Positions 25,668 through 35,500 are shown, counted from the stretch's first letter. The stretch is 64,000 bases of DNA from Paenibacillus mellifer (GCF_023195895.1 NZ_JALPRK010000001.1:186001-250000); one strand, 5' to 3'. The notes: generated by a model from the sequence alone, not told the origin. Numbers and translations: made by a program.

Positions 25668-26426
25668 TCAAATCAATGTAAACACGACGGCGATTCCGGC
25701 TCCGATGGCAAAGGCGGTGAGGAAGGCCTCCGCCCCGCGCGACAACCCGGACACCAGATGCCCGGCCATCAGATCCCTGACCGCATTCGTAATCAACAGG
25801 CCCGGGACGAGAGGCATCACGGAGCCGATAATGATCTTATCCAGCTCCCGGCCAATGGATAACTGCACGAAACCAAGAGCGAGCAGGCCGATCAGCAGCG
25901 CCGCGGTAAATTCGGCGAAAAATTTCACCTTCACCAGCCGATGGAACAGCAGGTATGCGGCAAACCCTAAGCCGCCGCACAATAAGCCCGGCAGGAAATC
26001 GGTCAATTGGCCGCGGAACATCAGGGTGAAGCAGCCGCTCGACAAGGCCGCCGCCGCCATTTGGAGCGGCATCGGATAAGCGTGTTTCACCGACTCAATC
26101 CCGAGAAGCAAAGCATACGCCTCCGCGGCCGTCAAATGTCCGCTGCCCAGCTTCCGGGAGATATCGTTCACCGCAGCCACTTTCTGCAGATCGGTTGTCC
26201 GCTCCACGATCCGGATCAGCTTGGCCGATTCGGCCTCGCCGGATTGAAAGACGATCCCGGTCGGCGTCACATAACTATGTGAGCCGGAGAGCCCCAGCGC
26301 ATCGGCCATCCGGGTCATCGTATCCTCCACACGGTACGTTTCCGCACCGCTTTGCAGCATGATTTTCCCCGCCAATAGGCATACCCGTACAGGCTCCTGT
26401 CCTTGGACCGCAGCCGTGCTGCTCAT
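25668..26426 (-). CDS. Threonine/serine exporter family, large (DUF1212) subunit
   Basis: A 252-aa protein. The N-terminal cytoplasmic domain (about residues 10-125) carries AGKIMLQSGAETYRVEDTMTRMA and SYVTPTGIVFQS, hallmarks of the ThrE N-terminal domain, followed by about five membrane helices, including IIIGSVMPLVPGLLITNAVRDLMAGHLVSG. The start is the ATG at 26426 because AAAGGGTGACGGCG lies just before it; the in-frame ATG at 26447 sits upstream of that ribosome binding site. It works with the small subunit encoded downstream. Confidence 0.87.
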   Translation of the reverse strand: MSSTAAVQGQEPVRVCLLAGKIMLQSGAETYRVEDTMTRMADALGLSGSHSYVTPTGIVFQSGEAESAKLIRIVERTTDLQKVAAVNDISRKLGSGHLTAAEAYALLLGIESVKHAYPMPLQMAAAALSSGCFTLMFRGQLTDFLPGLLCGGLGFAAYLLFHRLVKVKFFAEFTAALLIGLLALGFVQLSIGRELDKIIIGSVMPLVPGLLITNAVRDLMAGHLVSGLSRGAEAFLTAFAIGAGIAVVFTLI

Positions 26427-26488
26427 CGCCGTCACCCTTTCATGCAATCTGAAGCCATTATATCATGCCGGCAAGAGGAGAGAAATTG

Positions 26489-26531
26489 ATTCGACATGAG
26501 ATTCGACAAAACTTGTCACAAAATGTCGAAT
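26489..26531. promoter_or_regulatory. Cluster of ATTCGACA boxes upstream of the diguanylate cyclase
   Basis: ATTCGACA occurs at 26489-26496 and 26501-26508, and its complement TGTCGAAT at 26524-26531. Between them lies the palindrome GACAAAACTTGTC (26505-26517). The arrangement looks like a repressor or activator binding region in the 181-bp gap between divergent genes. No regulator is assigned. Confidence 0.45.
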
Positions 26532-26628
26532 ATAATCGAAAATTAGCAAAAATATCTTATTTTCGCCCCGTTAATATGTTATGCTAACACTACTCACCAT
26601 TGCACCACACATCAGAGAGGAACTTTAG

Positions 26629-27747
26629 ATGCTGCATAGCTTATTTAACAATTTTACGCTGCTAACGACGGTAATCTTTTTTGGATATATGATCAAGCAC
26701 AAAATTCCAGACCGTCTGGAAAAAGCGCTGTGTGTTCGGATCCTGCTGGGCAGCTCGCTTGGGTTGCTTGGCGTGCTCCTCATGTATTACAATTTTCCGA
26801 TTTCCGGACATGCTGTAGCTGATTTCAGACAGCTGCCGATCCTGATTTCGGTTTATATGGGAGGAGGGATTTCGGGCGTTATCACCACCGTATTCATCGC
26901 AATCTATCGTTTGCTGTTCCTGTATGGCTTCGGGATGCATTCCGTGATCGCCGCGATGAACGCGCCCGTGACGTTTCTCATCGGGCTCTTGCTGCTGCGC
27001 GGAAGGAAAACGACGACAGGGCGACTGTTCCTCGCTTTGGCGCTAAGCGCTACGAGTACGGTGATCGTGATTTCCATTCTGAGCAATGGCCTTCCTTTCA
27101 AGGAGATTGGGCTTTACTTCCCGCTGCTTATCTGTGCGGGGATATTTACGTTCTCCATGCTGCGTTATTTGCGTAACAAGGATGATTCCATCCGCAGTAT
27201 GAGGGAAGCGGCGAATCGAGATTTCCTAACGAGCTTGTACAATTCCAGGGCGTTCGAAGTGAAAATGGAACAGAAAATCGCCGCTGCCCAGCGGGACAAA
27301 ATTCCGTTCACCCTGCTTATTGTCGACATCGATCATTTTAAACAAGTTAACGATCGTCATGGCCACCCGGCGGGGGATGCCATACTTCTGCAGATCGCCG
27401 ATGTCATGCGAGAAACATTCCGGCCATCGGACCACATTGCTCGTAAGGGCGGCGAGGAGTTTGTCATCCTGGTGGATCATTGCGATGCCGAGCAAATTAA
27501 GGTCATTGCCGAACGCCTGCGCAGTAATGTGGACAACCACGTCTTCACTCTTCCGGGTGGAGATGAGCTGAGGCTGACGATTTCGGCGGGAAGCGCGACG
27601 TACCCGAACGTACATGAGGAGGAATTGATCGTTAAGGCGGACCAGGCCCTTTATCAAGCGAAAGCAGCGGGCCGAAACCGGGTGTATCGAGCGGTAGACC
27701 TGTTTTACGAGGATCCTATTCCTAAAAATGCCTACCGTTTTCCATGA
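26629..27747 (+). CDS. Membrane diguanylate cyclase with 5TM (LytS-like) sensor and GGDEF domain
   Basis: Synthesises cyclic di-GMP. 372 aa: residues 1-180 form a multi-helix 5TM-5TMR_LYT-type sensor (LTTVIFFGYMIKHKIP, then FRQLPILISVYMGGGISGVITTVFIAIYRLLF), and residues about 195-360 the GGDEF domain. The catalytic signature is GGEEF (RKGGEEFVILV). The product-inhibition I-site RPSD is present exactly five residues upstream, so feedback control is likely. Other family motifs are DIDHFKQVNDRHGHPAGD and ADQALYQAKAAGRNRV. RBS AGAGAGG. The following chemoreceptor gene starts 23 bp later, so the two are probably co-transcribed. Confidence 0.92.
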   Translation: MLHSLFNNFTLLTTVIFFGYMIKHKIPDRLEKALCVRILLGSSLGLLGVLLMYYNFPISGHAVADFRQLPILISVYMGGGISGVITTVFIAIYRLLFLYGFGMHSVIAAMNAPVTFLIGLLLLRGRKTTTGRLFLALALSATSTVIVISILSNGLPFKEIGLYFPLLICAGIFTFSMLRYLRNKDDSIRSMREAANRDFLTSLYNSRAFEVKMEQKIAAAQRDKIPFTLLIVDIDHFKQVNDRHGHPAGDAILLQIADVMRETFRPSDHIARKGGEEFVILVDHCDAEQIKVIAERLRSNVDNHVFTLPGGDELRLTISAGSATYPNVHEEELIVKADQALYQAKAAGRNRVYRAVDLFYEDPIPKNAYRFP

Positions 27748-27770
27748 GTTAACTTATTGGGGGGATTATC

Positions 27771-29750
27771 ATGAATCGAAAGTTTACATTATCTATTCGT
27801 CAGAAGCTGATTTTTTCGTTTGCCGCTATTTTGCTAATTCCCAGCTTGATTATTGGCGGTACGACGTATTTGACGGCAAGCAACAGGATCGAAGCAGAGC
27901 TGATGGACAGTGCTCAAGGGAGTGTGGACACCGCGGATTCGGTGATTACTAGTAACTTTGCGAAAATGGTGTCTGATCTGGACTATTTTACCGGCCAACT
28001 GGATACAACGGCCGTCAATGCGGAGCTGACATCTGGCGGGTCCGCGGTAAAAAATCGGTTGAATCAATACCTAGCTTTACATAAGGATGTATTAAATATT
28101 TATGTCGGCACAAGTAATGGGGGGACCTTGCTTGGGGTAGACCAGGAGTTGCCCCCTGACTTCGATCCCAGAACCCGGGATTGGTATGTGCAGGCGTTAA
28201 AGACTCCCGATGCAGTCGTTTCACCGGTTTACTTGTCCGTTGACGGCAGTCCGGTCGTATCGATTTCCAAGGTGCTTAAGGACGGGCAAGGTGTCATTGC
28301 GCTTGATCTGAATCTATCAGGTATCTCTAAAATGACGAACATGAAGGTGGGCGAGGAAGGATACATCCTGATTCTCGACAATACCAAGAAGACGGTCGTG
28401 AATCCGGCTGGCGGCATCGGCGAAGAGGCGAAAGACAGCTATGTGTCTGGGATGTTTGCGATGGGCGGAGGAACGTTTGACTACGTCATGAACGGTAAGA
28501 AATATAAAATGGCGATCCACAAGAACGAATTAACCGGCTGGCGGATCGGTGGGACGATGAGTCAAAGCGAGGTGTCACGAGAAACGGCGGACATCCGCAA
28601 TACCGCAATTCTCGTTGTTTTGCTTTCGCTCGTTGGGGGAGCGATCTTGATTTTCTTTAATATTCGTTCGATTCTCATTCCGATCGGCAAGTTGAAACGG
28701 GCGACCGCGATCCTCGGTCAAGGCGATCTGACCGAGAGGCTGGACGGCTTCAAGCGCGATGAAATCGGCGAGCTGGCGGTTAATTTTCAGTTGATGGTCG
28801 ATAATTTACGAGTGATGATCGAAGGGGTTCGGGAAATGACCGAGAATGTCTCGGCTTCGGCTGAACAGCTAACGGCTGGATCCGAGCAGACGACGAAAGC
28901 GATCGAACACGTGACCGTGGCTATTCAGGATGTGGCCGTCGGCAGCGAGCAGCAACTGAACAGCGTGGAAAACGTTGCCGCCAGCGTGGATACGATGGCC
29001 CGGCAGGTGGAATACGTCTCTGGTAACATGCAGCTTATTACCCGGACGATGTCGGGGACGGCAGACTCCGCCCAAGAAGGTACGGAGCTGGTGGCTGGCG
29101 CTGAAGAGAAGATCCGCAGCGTCGAAGGGACAGTTACAGAATTGGCTTCCGTGATCGGCTCGTTGAGTCATCATGCGGAGCAAATAGGCGGCATTGCCGT
29201 ATTAATGGCTGGTATCGCTCAGAAGACAAACATGTTGTCGCTGAACGCTGCGATCGAAGCATCGCGAGCCGGGGAGGAAGGACGCGGATTTGCGGTAGTT
29301 GCCGGCGAGATCCGGAAGCTGGCTGAGGGATCGGGGCAATCCGCAGACCAAATCCGTGGTTTAATTACTCAAATCCAGGAGGAAATGAATCGGGCGGTGG
29401 CTACGATGGAAGATGTCCAGGCCAAAGTATCGGAAGGCAGGAGAGCCGTTGATTTATCCAGTCAATCGTTTGTAGCCATCAGCCGTTCAGTCGTAGAAGC
29501 GGCGGGAGCGATCGAAACTGCTGCCGAGACGATGCAGGAAGTGACAGGGGAATCGAGTGCAGCCCGGGAGGCGATCGAACGAATTCGCCAACTCTCCGAG
29601 GAGACAGCCGGCAACACCCAAACGATATCCGCGGCAGCAGAGGAACAGCTTGCCTCCGTGGAAGAGATCGCTTCGTCCTCGGCCGACTTAAGCCGCATGG
29701 CCGAGCAACTGCAATCTCTGGTTGGTAAGTTTAAAGTGTATAAGGACTAA
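27771..29750 (+). CDS. Methyl-accepting chemotaxis protein with dCache-type sensor
   Basis: A 659-aa transmembrane chemoreceptor. TM1 is at about residues 13-33; the extracytoplasmic dCache-like domain at about 34-280 contains [25 protein letters not shown], the usual ligand-pocket region. TM2 is at about 282-302, then HAMP ([33 protein letters not shown]). The signalling domain carries the hairpin tip [38 protein letters not shown]. It forms an apparent operon with the diguanylate cyclase upstream. The ligand is unknown; dCache receptors often bind amino acids or organic acids. Confidence 0.93.
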   Translation: MNRKFTLSIRQKLIFSFAAILLIPSLIIGGTTYLTASNRIEAELMDSAQGSVDTADSVITSNFAKMVSDLDYFTGQLDTTAVNAELTSGGSAVKNRLNQYLALHKDVLNIYVGTSNGGTLLGVDQELPPDFDPRTRDWYVQALKTPDAVVSPVYLSVDGSPVVSISKVLKDGQGVIALDLNLSGISKMTNMKVGEEGYILILDNTKKTVVNPAGGIGEEAKDSYVSGMFAMGGGTFDYVMNGKKYKMAIHKNELTGWRIGGTMSQSEVSRETADIRNTAILVVLLSLVGGAILIFFNIRSILIPIGKLKRATAILGQGDLTERLDGFKRDEIGELAVNFQLMVDNLRVMIEGVREMTENVSASAEQLTAGSEQTTKAIEHVTVAIQDVAVGSEQQLNSVENVAASVDTMARQVEYVSGNMQLITRTMSGTADSAQEGTELVAGAEEKIRSVEGTVTELASVIGSLSHHAEQIGGIAVLMAGIAQKTNMLSLNAAIEASRAGEEGRGFAVVAGEIRKLAEGSGQSADQIRGLITQIQEEMNRAVATMEDVQAKVSEGRRAVDLSSQSFVAISRSVVEAAGAIETAAETMQEVTGESSAAREAIERIRQLSEETAGNTQTISAAAEEQLASVEEIASSSADLSRMAEQLQSLVGKFKVYKD

Positions 29751-29765
29751 ACGTTATGAATTAGG

Positions 29766-29803
29766 AAGAAGCCTTCCGCGCTCTCGGGTGCGGAAGGCTT
29801 CTT
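29766..29803. terminator. Terminator between convergent chemoreceptor and small acidic protein
   Basis: AAGAAGCCTTCCGC (29766-29779) pairs perfectly with GCGGAAGGCTTCTT (29790-29803). Moderately T-rich on both exits, so probably bidirectional. Confidence 0.8.
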
Positions 29804-29814
29804 GTCGTATAAGG

Positions 29815-30114
29815 TTATTCGGTTTCGTCGCCGTCAAACCCATTGAGCAAATCGGTGCCGTGCATGGCATCCGGATCGGGAGCAACGGGATCAACCGGGC
29901 TGTCTTTCTGGATCGCGTCCGCATCCGGTACATCGGGAAACGGATCCTCTTGTCCAACTGCCGAGGTCTCTTCTTCACTGACTCCCTGGGCGACCCGTGT
30001 ATCGTGAGGCAGCAGATCATCGCTGGGTATGTCATTCTCGGGGCGATACTCCTTAAGCAGCTCGTACCGCTCATATTCGAAATCCGCAGAGGTTCTGTCA
30101 TCTAATACGTCCAT
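29815..30114 (-). CDS. Small acidic hypothetical protein
   Basis: A 99-aa strongly acidic protein (many Asp and Glu; DVPDADAIQKDSPVDPVAPDPDAMHG) without membrane segments or a recognised domain, likely disordered. It is supported as a real gene by its own ribosome binding site (GGAAAGGAG before the ATG), a shared terminator after its stop and no competing frame. Function unknown. Confidence 0.6.
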   Translation of the reverse strand: MDVLDDRTSADFEYERYELLKEYRPENDIPSDDLLPHDTRVAQGVSEEETSAVGQEDPFPDVPDADAIQKDSPVDPVAPDPDAMHGTDLLNGFDGDETE

Positions 30115-30306
30115 GATGAACGGTCTCCTTTCCTGGAAATTGCGAGTCTCCCAAAGTGTACCCCCAAAAAAACCTCAGAATTCGACTACAGAATATTATC
30201 CAGAGGAAGAAATTTCCGATATTATAATTGTGTGATAAATATCATATCCGATTGTTGGGAACTTGTCGGGTTAGTCTAGGAATTACATGATAAGGGGGAG
30301 AGTTGA

Positions 30307-31920
30307 TTGCAAACCAAAAGGTACATAAGACGCAAGGGGAGGTTACTTCTGGCAGCCCTTCTCGGGTTCTGCGGTTTTGTCGCGACACAAGCGCCTGCCT
30401 TGGCAGCTGAGTTCGGCGGATCTACAAGCGATGCCGATAGACCGCTGCTGCGGGTGGACGTTTATGCCGGGACAGGACAAGCCGGGTGGACGGAAGGAAC
30501 AAGGGGAGAGGCTGATTTTCTTACTCCCGGGGGACTGCTCCGATTACCCGACGGAAGTCTGTTGGTGGCTGATACGGCCAATCAGGTGATTCGGCAAATT
30601 AAGGACGGAGTCGTGAGCACCTTTGCCGGACTTCCATTTCCGGCGAAGCTGGATGAACGGAATCAACCGATTGGCGGCTTCCTTGACGGTCCACTACAGG
30701 AATCCGCGTTCCAGTTGCCATCAGGGCTGGCAACGGATGCTTCCGGCAACATTTATGTCGCGGATACGGGCAATCATGCCATTCGCAAAATCACCTCAGA
30801 CGGTCAGGTTCAGACCTTAGCCGGGGATGGGGTGTTCGGCTTCAAGGATGGCCAGGGGAGAACCGCAAGATTCCATTCACCTCAAGCGATCGCGGCCACC
30901 GAGGACGGGACGGTTTACGTGGCGGACACGCTGAATCATGTCATTCGGGAGATCACCCCGGACGGTCAAGTCACAACGCTGAATAAGGCCTCGGAACGCG
31001 TAGCCGAGATCTACCCTGGACTGGTTGTTCCCGCAGGCGACTACCTTGACGGCAGCTTGTCGCAGGCGTTGTTCAACGAGCCGTCCGGCTTGGCTTTAGA
31101 CGATGAAGGGAACCTCTATGTCAGCGATCGCGGGAATCATCTGATACGATATATCGATTTTGCTGCCAAAACAGTTTCGACGGTTGCCGGCGGCGGGACG
31201 GAGTCGTTGTATTCGGAATCGAACCGCCTTCTGACAGCATCCGGTGGTTACAAAGACGGGACTGGGGCAGAGGCGCGGTTTAATGCGCCGGAAGGACTGG
31301 CCTGGTCGAAAGAAGGCTTACTGATCGCCGATTCCCTGAATCATGCCATCCGGCTGCTTCAGCATCAGAAGGTATCGACATGGGTTGGCGGTTCGTCGGG
31401 AAGCGCAGGACATACGGAGGCTAGTGCGGCTTTTTCCTTGCCGGTGGATGTAACCGTAGATGAGGCTACTGGGGAAGTCTGGGTCGCCGATTCCATGAAT
31501 CACCAAGTTCGTATCCTGCGCCTTTATCCGCTCCCGGAATCCGCAGCGGACCGCAAAGGGCCACTATTCTTGTATGAGCTGCGCGAGGTAGCCGGGGAGG
31601 AGCAGCTCCTTCTCAATCAAGGTCGATTAGATGTCCCGCTTCGTTTGCTTGCGGAGACCGTTGGTTACACGGTCACCTCAAATTCAGATGGGGATGTTGT
31701 TGTGCAAGGAGAGGAGCGGTCTATCACTCTTCATGTCGGTAAATCCGAGGTGAAGGTTAGTGTCAGTTCGACCGGAGAGGTCTCGCCATTCACTTTGGCG
31801 GCTGCACCTTATGTCAGCGGGGGGAAAGTATATATCCCACTACGAGAAGCCGGTGCGCTGCTGAATAAAGAAATTAATTGGCTGTCGGAAGCTCGACTGG
31901 CCATCATGAGGGATAAATAG
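30307..31920 (+). CDS. Secreted NHL-repeat beta-propeller with C-terminal stalk domain
   Basis: An exported 537-aa protein. The signal peptide is at residues 1-34 (LLLAALLGFCGFVATQAPALA). Residues about 45-400 hold five to six NHL blades with the repeated pattern P.GLA.D..GN.YVADTGNHAIRKI; the blades are separated by longer DGxxxxARF connectors (FKDGQGRTARFHSP, YKDGTGAEARFNAP), as in serine/threonine-kinase-associated NHL propellers. Residues about 420-537 are a copper-amine-oxidase-like stalk (LDVPLRLLAETVGYTV, GGKVYIPLREAGALL). TTG start behind AAGGGGGAG. The next gene starts 12 bp later, so the two secreted proteins form one unit. Probably a surface scaffold or sensor; function unknown. 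Confidence 0.82.
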   Translation: MQTKRYIRRKGRLLLAALLGFCGFVATQAPALAAEFGGSTSDADRPLLRVDVYAGTGQAGWTEGTRGEADFLTPGGLLRLPDGSLLVADTANQVIRQIKDGVVSTFAGLPFPAKLDERNQPIGGFLDGPLQESAFQLPSGLATDASGNIYVADTGNHAIRKITSDGQVQTLAGDGVFGFKDGQGRTARFHSPQAIAATEDGTVYVADTLNHVIREITPDGQVTTLNKASERVAEIYPGLVVPAGDYLDGSLSQALFNEPSGLALDDEGNLYVSDRGNHLIRYIDFAAKTVSTVAGGGTESLYSESNRLLTASGGYKDGTGAEARFNAPEGLAWSKEGLLIADSLNHAIRLLQHQKVSTWVGGSSGSAGHTEASAAFSLPVDVTVDEATGEVWVADSMNHQVRILRLYPLPESAADRKGPLFLYELREVAGEEQLLLNQGRLDVPLRLLAETVGYTVTSNSDGDVVVQGEERSITLHVGKSEVKVSVSSTGEVSPFTLAAAPYVSGGKVYIPLREAGALLNKEINWLSEARLAIMRDK

Positions 31921-31932
31921 GAGGTGAAGGAT

Positions 31933-34200
31933 ATGAAACAATGGATCAGAAAGTTATGCGGGAGCCTAGCTGCGATGCTCATCACACTTGCTGTTGGCCA
32001 ATCGGCTCTGGCTGCAGGAGCAGAAGACATTTTAAGAACAGCTGTCATTGTGGATTTGCAGGGCCTAGCCAAGGTGCAGCCGGCTGGATCAAGCTTGCAA
32101 TACGATGCGTTTGAGGGAATGGCCTTGTGGCAGGGAGACCGGCTGATCGTCGGTCAAGGCAGCGCACAACTGCGGGTAGAGGACACCAGGGATGAAATCA
32201 ATCTCGGGGAGTACAGCTTGCTGGATATCAGTCAATTGTCCGGCGGGCTGCAGGGGAGAACAACAAAGCTGACGATGCTCTCCGGGGTGGCTTACTTTGC
32301 TGTGACGGACTTGCGCGGAAAACCGGATACGTTTCAGGTGGTGAACGGGAATCACACGCTGGATGTGAAAGGGACCCATTTCATCGTTGCAACAGACCCA
32401 GTCACGGGGGCGAGCATCGTAGGCGTGATGGCCGGGGCGGTGAGCGCTGGCAGCTCAAGACCCGCTTCGGGGGGATCTCCAAACCAGTTGCCTCCAACCG
32501 TCATTTATCCAGCGCAGCAAATCTACCTCGGGGGCGGCGAAGCCAGCGGACCTAGCGGACCCAGTGTGGTCGATCCGACCCGTCTGATCCAAAACGCGCC
32601 GGCCAATGTCATCGAAAGCTTGCTCAGGAACGCTGAGAAAATTCAAAAAGAAAACGAACAAACAAAAAAGAGCCTTGAAGAACAGGCGAATACGCTTAAG
32701 CAGCCTGCAGACCCGAGTCTCCCACTGCAGATGGGGGATCTCAACAAGATAAGCGAGAATATGTCCAACCTGGTCGGAAACCTGGCGCAAGAAGCCGTAA
32801 AACAACAAAAGCTGTCTTCCGGACAAGTGCAGCAGTTGATCGACGAGGCCAACCGTTCTCTGGAGGGGAACGGGAAAATCGATTTGGACAAGGTCCAGCC
32901 GCTGGATCCAACGGCAGGAGTAGATCCGGAAGCCGTGAAAAAGGAACAATTGCTTAAGGAAATGCAGGAGAAAAAGAATCGAGAGCTGCAGGAACAACAG
33001 AATAATCTCCAGGCACTGATTCAACGTATTGTGGAGCATCAGGAAAAGCTGCAGGAGGAGAATCGGAAAGCTCAAGAGGAGGCCCAAGCCAGAGCACAGC
33101 AACAATTTTTGAATCAACTCCAGGCCCAGGATCGAGAACAATTTCTGGCCGCGGAGCGGAGGCTGGAGCAAGAAAAAATACAGCGAGGTGGTTCCACTTC
33201 TCCGTCTACGACGCCAGCAGGGCCAACGGCGCCGAGCGGCGGGACTTCAGCGCCATCGAATCCGGGATCGAACCCGAATCCAAATCCAAATCCAAACCCT
33301 AACCCGAATCCGAATCCGACTCCTTCGGCGTCGTTTACTTTGAACTGGCGATATGCGGATGAAACCTCCATTCCAATGGGGATTCAACACACCATGGCTT
33401 TTGGCTTGACGCTGAAAGAAGGCGTGGAGCCGAAGTCGGACAAGCTCAAAGTCAAGGTGACGCTTAGCTCGAATGTGCCGGAGGCGGTATATTCCGCAAT
33501 CCGTTACGATTTCAAATATGATTCGTTGTTACAAACCGAGCTGAGCCTGGAGGACTGCGGAACATCGACGGCGGCCAGCTGCGGAGAGGCTTGGCTTCCT
33601 TCCGAGGAGGATGCGGGTTACGGCATCGGAGCCTTAGACGACGGTTGGCCTGCCGTTTTGTCCGCCAACTGGATGGAATCCGGCAATTACACCATTACCG
33701 TCGAGGCTTTCCAAACGGAAGGGGATGCCCTGGTTTCATTGGGCAAACAGTCGTTCCAGTTTACGGTGTCCGAGGTGATGCCGGCGATCAGCTTTACGGG
33801 CGGGGAATCATCGGTAAATCTGGCCCCAGAGGAACAACTGACTTATGCGTTTAGCGCCAAAGGTGAGAATATCCTACCCTCTTATCGACTCGCGTTGAAG
33901 GCCACGATTTATGGTGAAGCTCCGTATGTGGATGTACCGGTGACGCTTTATCATAACGATACACCGATTGCCTCGGGTGTCGTTGACGAGAACGGAACCG
34001 CCTACCTGACAGGCGGAACCGGCGTTTTGGCCGCCCTGCTCGCAGCGGGCAGCGATTTTAGGCTGGAATGGGGGGCGTTCGAACCCGAGCCTGGGACGTA
34101 TGAAATCGGGCTTAGATGGGTCTATCCTCCGACCGAAGGGTTGGATCCGCATCCCTACGGTGAAGAGAACCTTGTTGGGCTGAATGTGGGTACACCATAA
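31933..34200 (+). CDS. Secreted FecR-domain protein with coiled coil and (Asn-Pro) linker
   Basis: Exported 755-aa protein. The signal peptide is at residues about 1-28. A FecR-like domain follows at about 35-150 (GLAKVQPAG, LRVEDTRDEINLGEYSLLDI, HTLDVKGTHFIV), a recognised extracytoplasmic fold. Residues about 200-415 are a long Glu/Gln/Lys-rich coiled coil. A Pro/Ser/Thr and (Asn-Pro)n linker is at about 420-465, and the last 290 residues are beta-rich, possibly Ig-like. The ATG at 31933 has AGGAGG 8 nt upstream, which overlaps the stop of the NHL gene; an earlier in-frame GTG lies within that site. Co-transcribed with the NHL propeller; function unknown. Confidence 0.8.
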   Translation: MKQWIRKLCGSLAAMLITLAVGQSALAAGAEDILRTAVIVDLQGLAKVQPAGSSLQYDAFEGMALWQGDRLIVGQGSAQLRVEDTRDEINLGEYSLLDISQLSGGLQGRTTKLTMLSGVAYFAVTDLRGKPDTFQVVNGNHTLDVKGTHFIVATDPVTGASIVGVMAGAVSAGSSRPASGGSPNQLPPTVIYPAQQIYLGGGEASGPSGPSVVDPTRLIQNAPANVIESLLRNAEKIQKENEQTKKSLEEQANTLKQPADPSLPLQMGDLNKISENMSNLVGNLAQEAVKQQKLSSGQVQQLIDEANRSLEGNGKIDLDKVQPLDPTAGVDPEAVKKEQLLKEMQEKKNRELQEQQNNLQALIQRIVEHQEKLQEENRKAQEEAQARAQQQFLNQLQAQDREQFLAAERRLEQEKIQRGGSTSPSTTPAGPTAPSGGTSAPSNPGSNPNPNPNPNPNPNPNPTPSASFTLNWRYADETSIPMGIQHTMAFGLTLKEGVEPKSDKLKVKVTLSSNVPEAVYSAIRYDFKYDSLLQTELSLEDCGTSTAASCGEAWLPSEEDAGYGIGALDDGWPAVLSANWMESGNYTITVEAFQTEGDALVSLGKQSFQFTVSEVMPAISFTGGESSVNLAPEEQLTYAFSAKGENILPSYRLALKATIYGEAPYVDVPVTLYHNDTPIASGVVDENGTAYLTGGTGVLAALLAAGSDFRLEWGAFEPEPGTYEIGLRWVYPPTEGLDPHPYGEENLVGLNVGTP
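33271..33323 (+). repeat. Imprecise 6-bp repeat encoding the (Asn-Pro) linker
   Basis: Consecutive AATCCN/AACCCN hexamers encode the alternating Asn-Pro linker of the FecR-domain protein. The period is in frame, so slippage would change linker length without a frameshift. Confidence 0.8.
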
Positions 34201-34215
34201 AAGCAATCTCTATAT

Positions 34216-34259
34216 ATCGCAAGGTTCAGGGAGATTTCCTGGGCCTTGCGATTTTTTTC
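34216..34259 (+). terminator. Terminator of the NHL-FecR unit
   Basis: ATCGCAAGG (34216-34224) pairs with CCTTGCGAT (34244-34252), followed by TTTTTT, 16 nt after the stop. Confidence 0.88.
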
Positions 34260-34303
34260 CGACAGGCATCGAAGCGGTCTTGATAGTCCTTTGCAGAATC
34301 CGG

Positions 34304-34333
34304 TTGACTTTCCAGCCAACCTGCGGCTACAAT
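34304..34333 (+). promoter_or_regulatory. Promoter of the LacI-family regulator
   Basis: TTGACT (34304-34309), an 18-bp spacer, then TACAAT (34328-34333), 55 bp before the TTG start. Confidence 0.6.
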
Positions 34334-34387
34334 GGCCTGTGAATCCCGGTACGGGCTTGCTTGGACCCGGGCAGAGGAGATGAGACG

Positions 34388-35392
34388 TTGATTACGATTT
34401 ACGATATCGCGCAATTTACCGGCTTTTCGCCGACCACAGTATCCAAGGTGTTTAACGGTTACTCCGACGTTAGTGAGAAGACACGCCGCAAAATCCTGGA
34501 CGCCGCCGATGAACTTGGTTATGTGCCGAATGCTCACGCACGTTCGCTAACGACCAAACGGTCTTGGATGATTGGCGTGCTGTTTATTGAGCCTTCTGGC
34601 GCGGGGATTCTGCATCCCTATTTCGGCGGCGTTATCGAGGGATTCAAGCAAGTCGCTACCTCCAAGGGATATGACTTGATGTTTATTTCCAAGGATGTCG
34701 GCGGCAAGCGGAGCAGCTATTTGGAGCACTGTAAAATCCGCGGTATCGACGGCGTGGTGGTGGTATTGCCGGATGCGTCCGATCCTTATTTCCAAGAGCT
34801 GCTGGAGTCCAACATCCCATGCGTCCTGCTGGATCAGGAGTCAACCGTCAAGAGTACCGTGTACTCGGACAATGCGGAAGGGGTCCGTCAGGCGGTGTCT
34901 TATCTGCATTCCATCGGCCACCGGAAAATTGCACACATCGGCGGCGGTCCGACATTTGCTGGGGAGCATCGGTTAAACGGCTATCAACAAGCGATGCAAG
35001 AGCTTGGACTGACGATTAATCCGCAGCATATCGTGCAAGGCAGCTACGATTACACCATAGAGAGCGGGAGCCGAGCGATGGAAGAGTTGATGAAAGCGGA
35101 CGAGCTGCCCACGGCCATATTCGCGGCCGGCGATAACTTGGCAGTCGGAGCCATGATGGCGATGAAACGCCGTGGGCTGCGCGTACCCGAGGACATCTCG
35201 CTAATCGGGTTCGACGACATAGAAATGGCGAAATTTCTAACACCCGCCTTAACGACGGTACGACAAAACACATATGTACTTGGCAGCCGGGCGGCCGACA
35301 TGTTAATCTATTCGATAGAAGGCGGGGAAGACGTGCAACAAGGCGTGATCCCGGTGGAGCTGGTCATTCGCGATTCTTGCCGATCGCTGTAG
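34388..35392 (+). CDS. LacI-family transcriptional regulator
   Basis: Sugar-responsive repressor of 334 aa. The N-terminal HTH and hinge read ITIYDIAQFTGFSPTTVSKVFNGYSDVSEKTRRKILDAA, and GYVPNAHARSL is the hinge-helix region. The periplasmic-binding-protein-like core runs to the end (GIDGVVVVLPDASDP, LIGFDDIEMAKFLTPALTTVRQ). The start is the TTG at 34388 with GAGGAG 8-10 nt upstream; longer in-frame starts add residues before the canonical HTH opening. A perfect 18-bp palindrome lies 29 bp after its stop, upstream of GH30, and is the likely operator. Confidence 0.92.
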   Translation: MITIYDIAQFTGFSPTTVSKVFNGYSDVSEKTRRKILDAADELGYVPNAHARSLTTKRSWMIGVLFIEPSGAGILHPYFGGVIEGFKQVATSKGYDLMFISKDVGGKRSSYLEHCKIRGIDGVVVVLPDASDPYFQELLESNIPCVLLDQESTVKSTVYSDNAEGVRQAVSYLHSIGHRKIAHIGGGPTFAGEHRLNGYQQAMQELGLTINPQHIVQGSYDYTIESGSRAMEELMKADELPTAIFAAGDNLAVGAMMAMKRRGLRVPEDISLIGFDDIEMAKFLTPALTTVRQNTYVLGSRAADMLIYSIEGGEDVQQGVIPVELVIRDSCRSL

Positions 35393-35421
35393 ACCGCTCG
35401 GCCTCTATTTTTTTGAGTGAA

Positions 35422-35439
35422 ATCGAAACCGGTTTCGAT
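35422..35439. promoter_or_regulatory. LacI-type operator palindrome upstream of GH30
   Basis: ATCGAAACCGGTTTCGAT is a perfect 18-bp palindrome with the central CCGG typical of LacI/GalR operators. It lies between the LacI-family gene and the GH30-phosphorylase operon. Confidence 0.75.
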
Positions 35440-35500
35440 ACCGCCATTCCTCGAAAGTTGAGGTTTCTGCGCATTCCGCCAACACTGTTTCCGCATGAAA

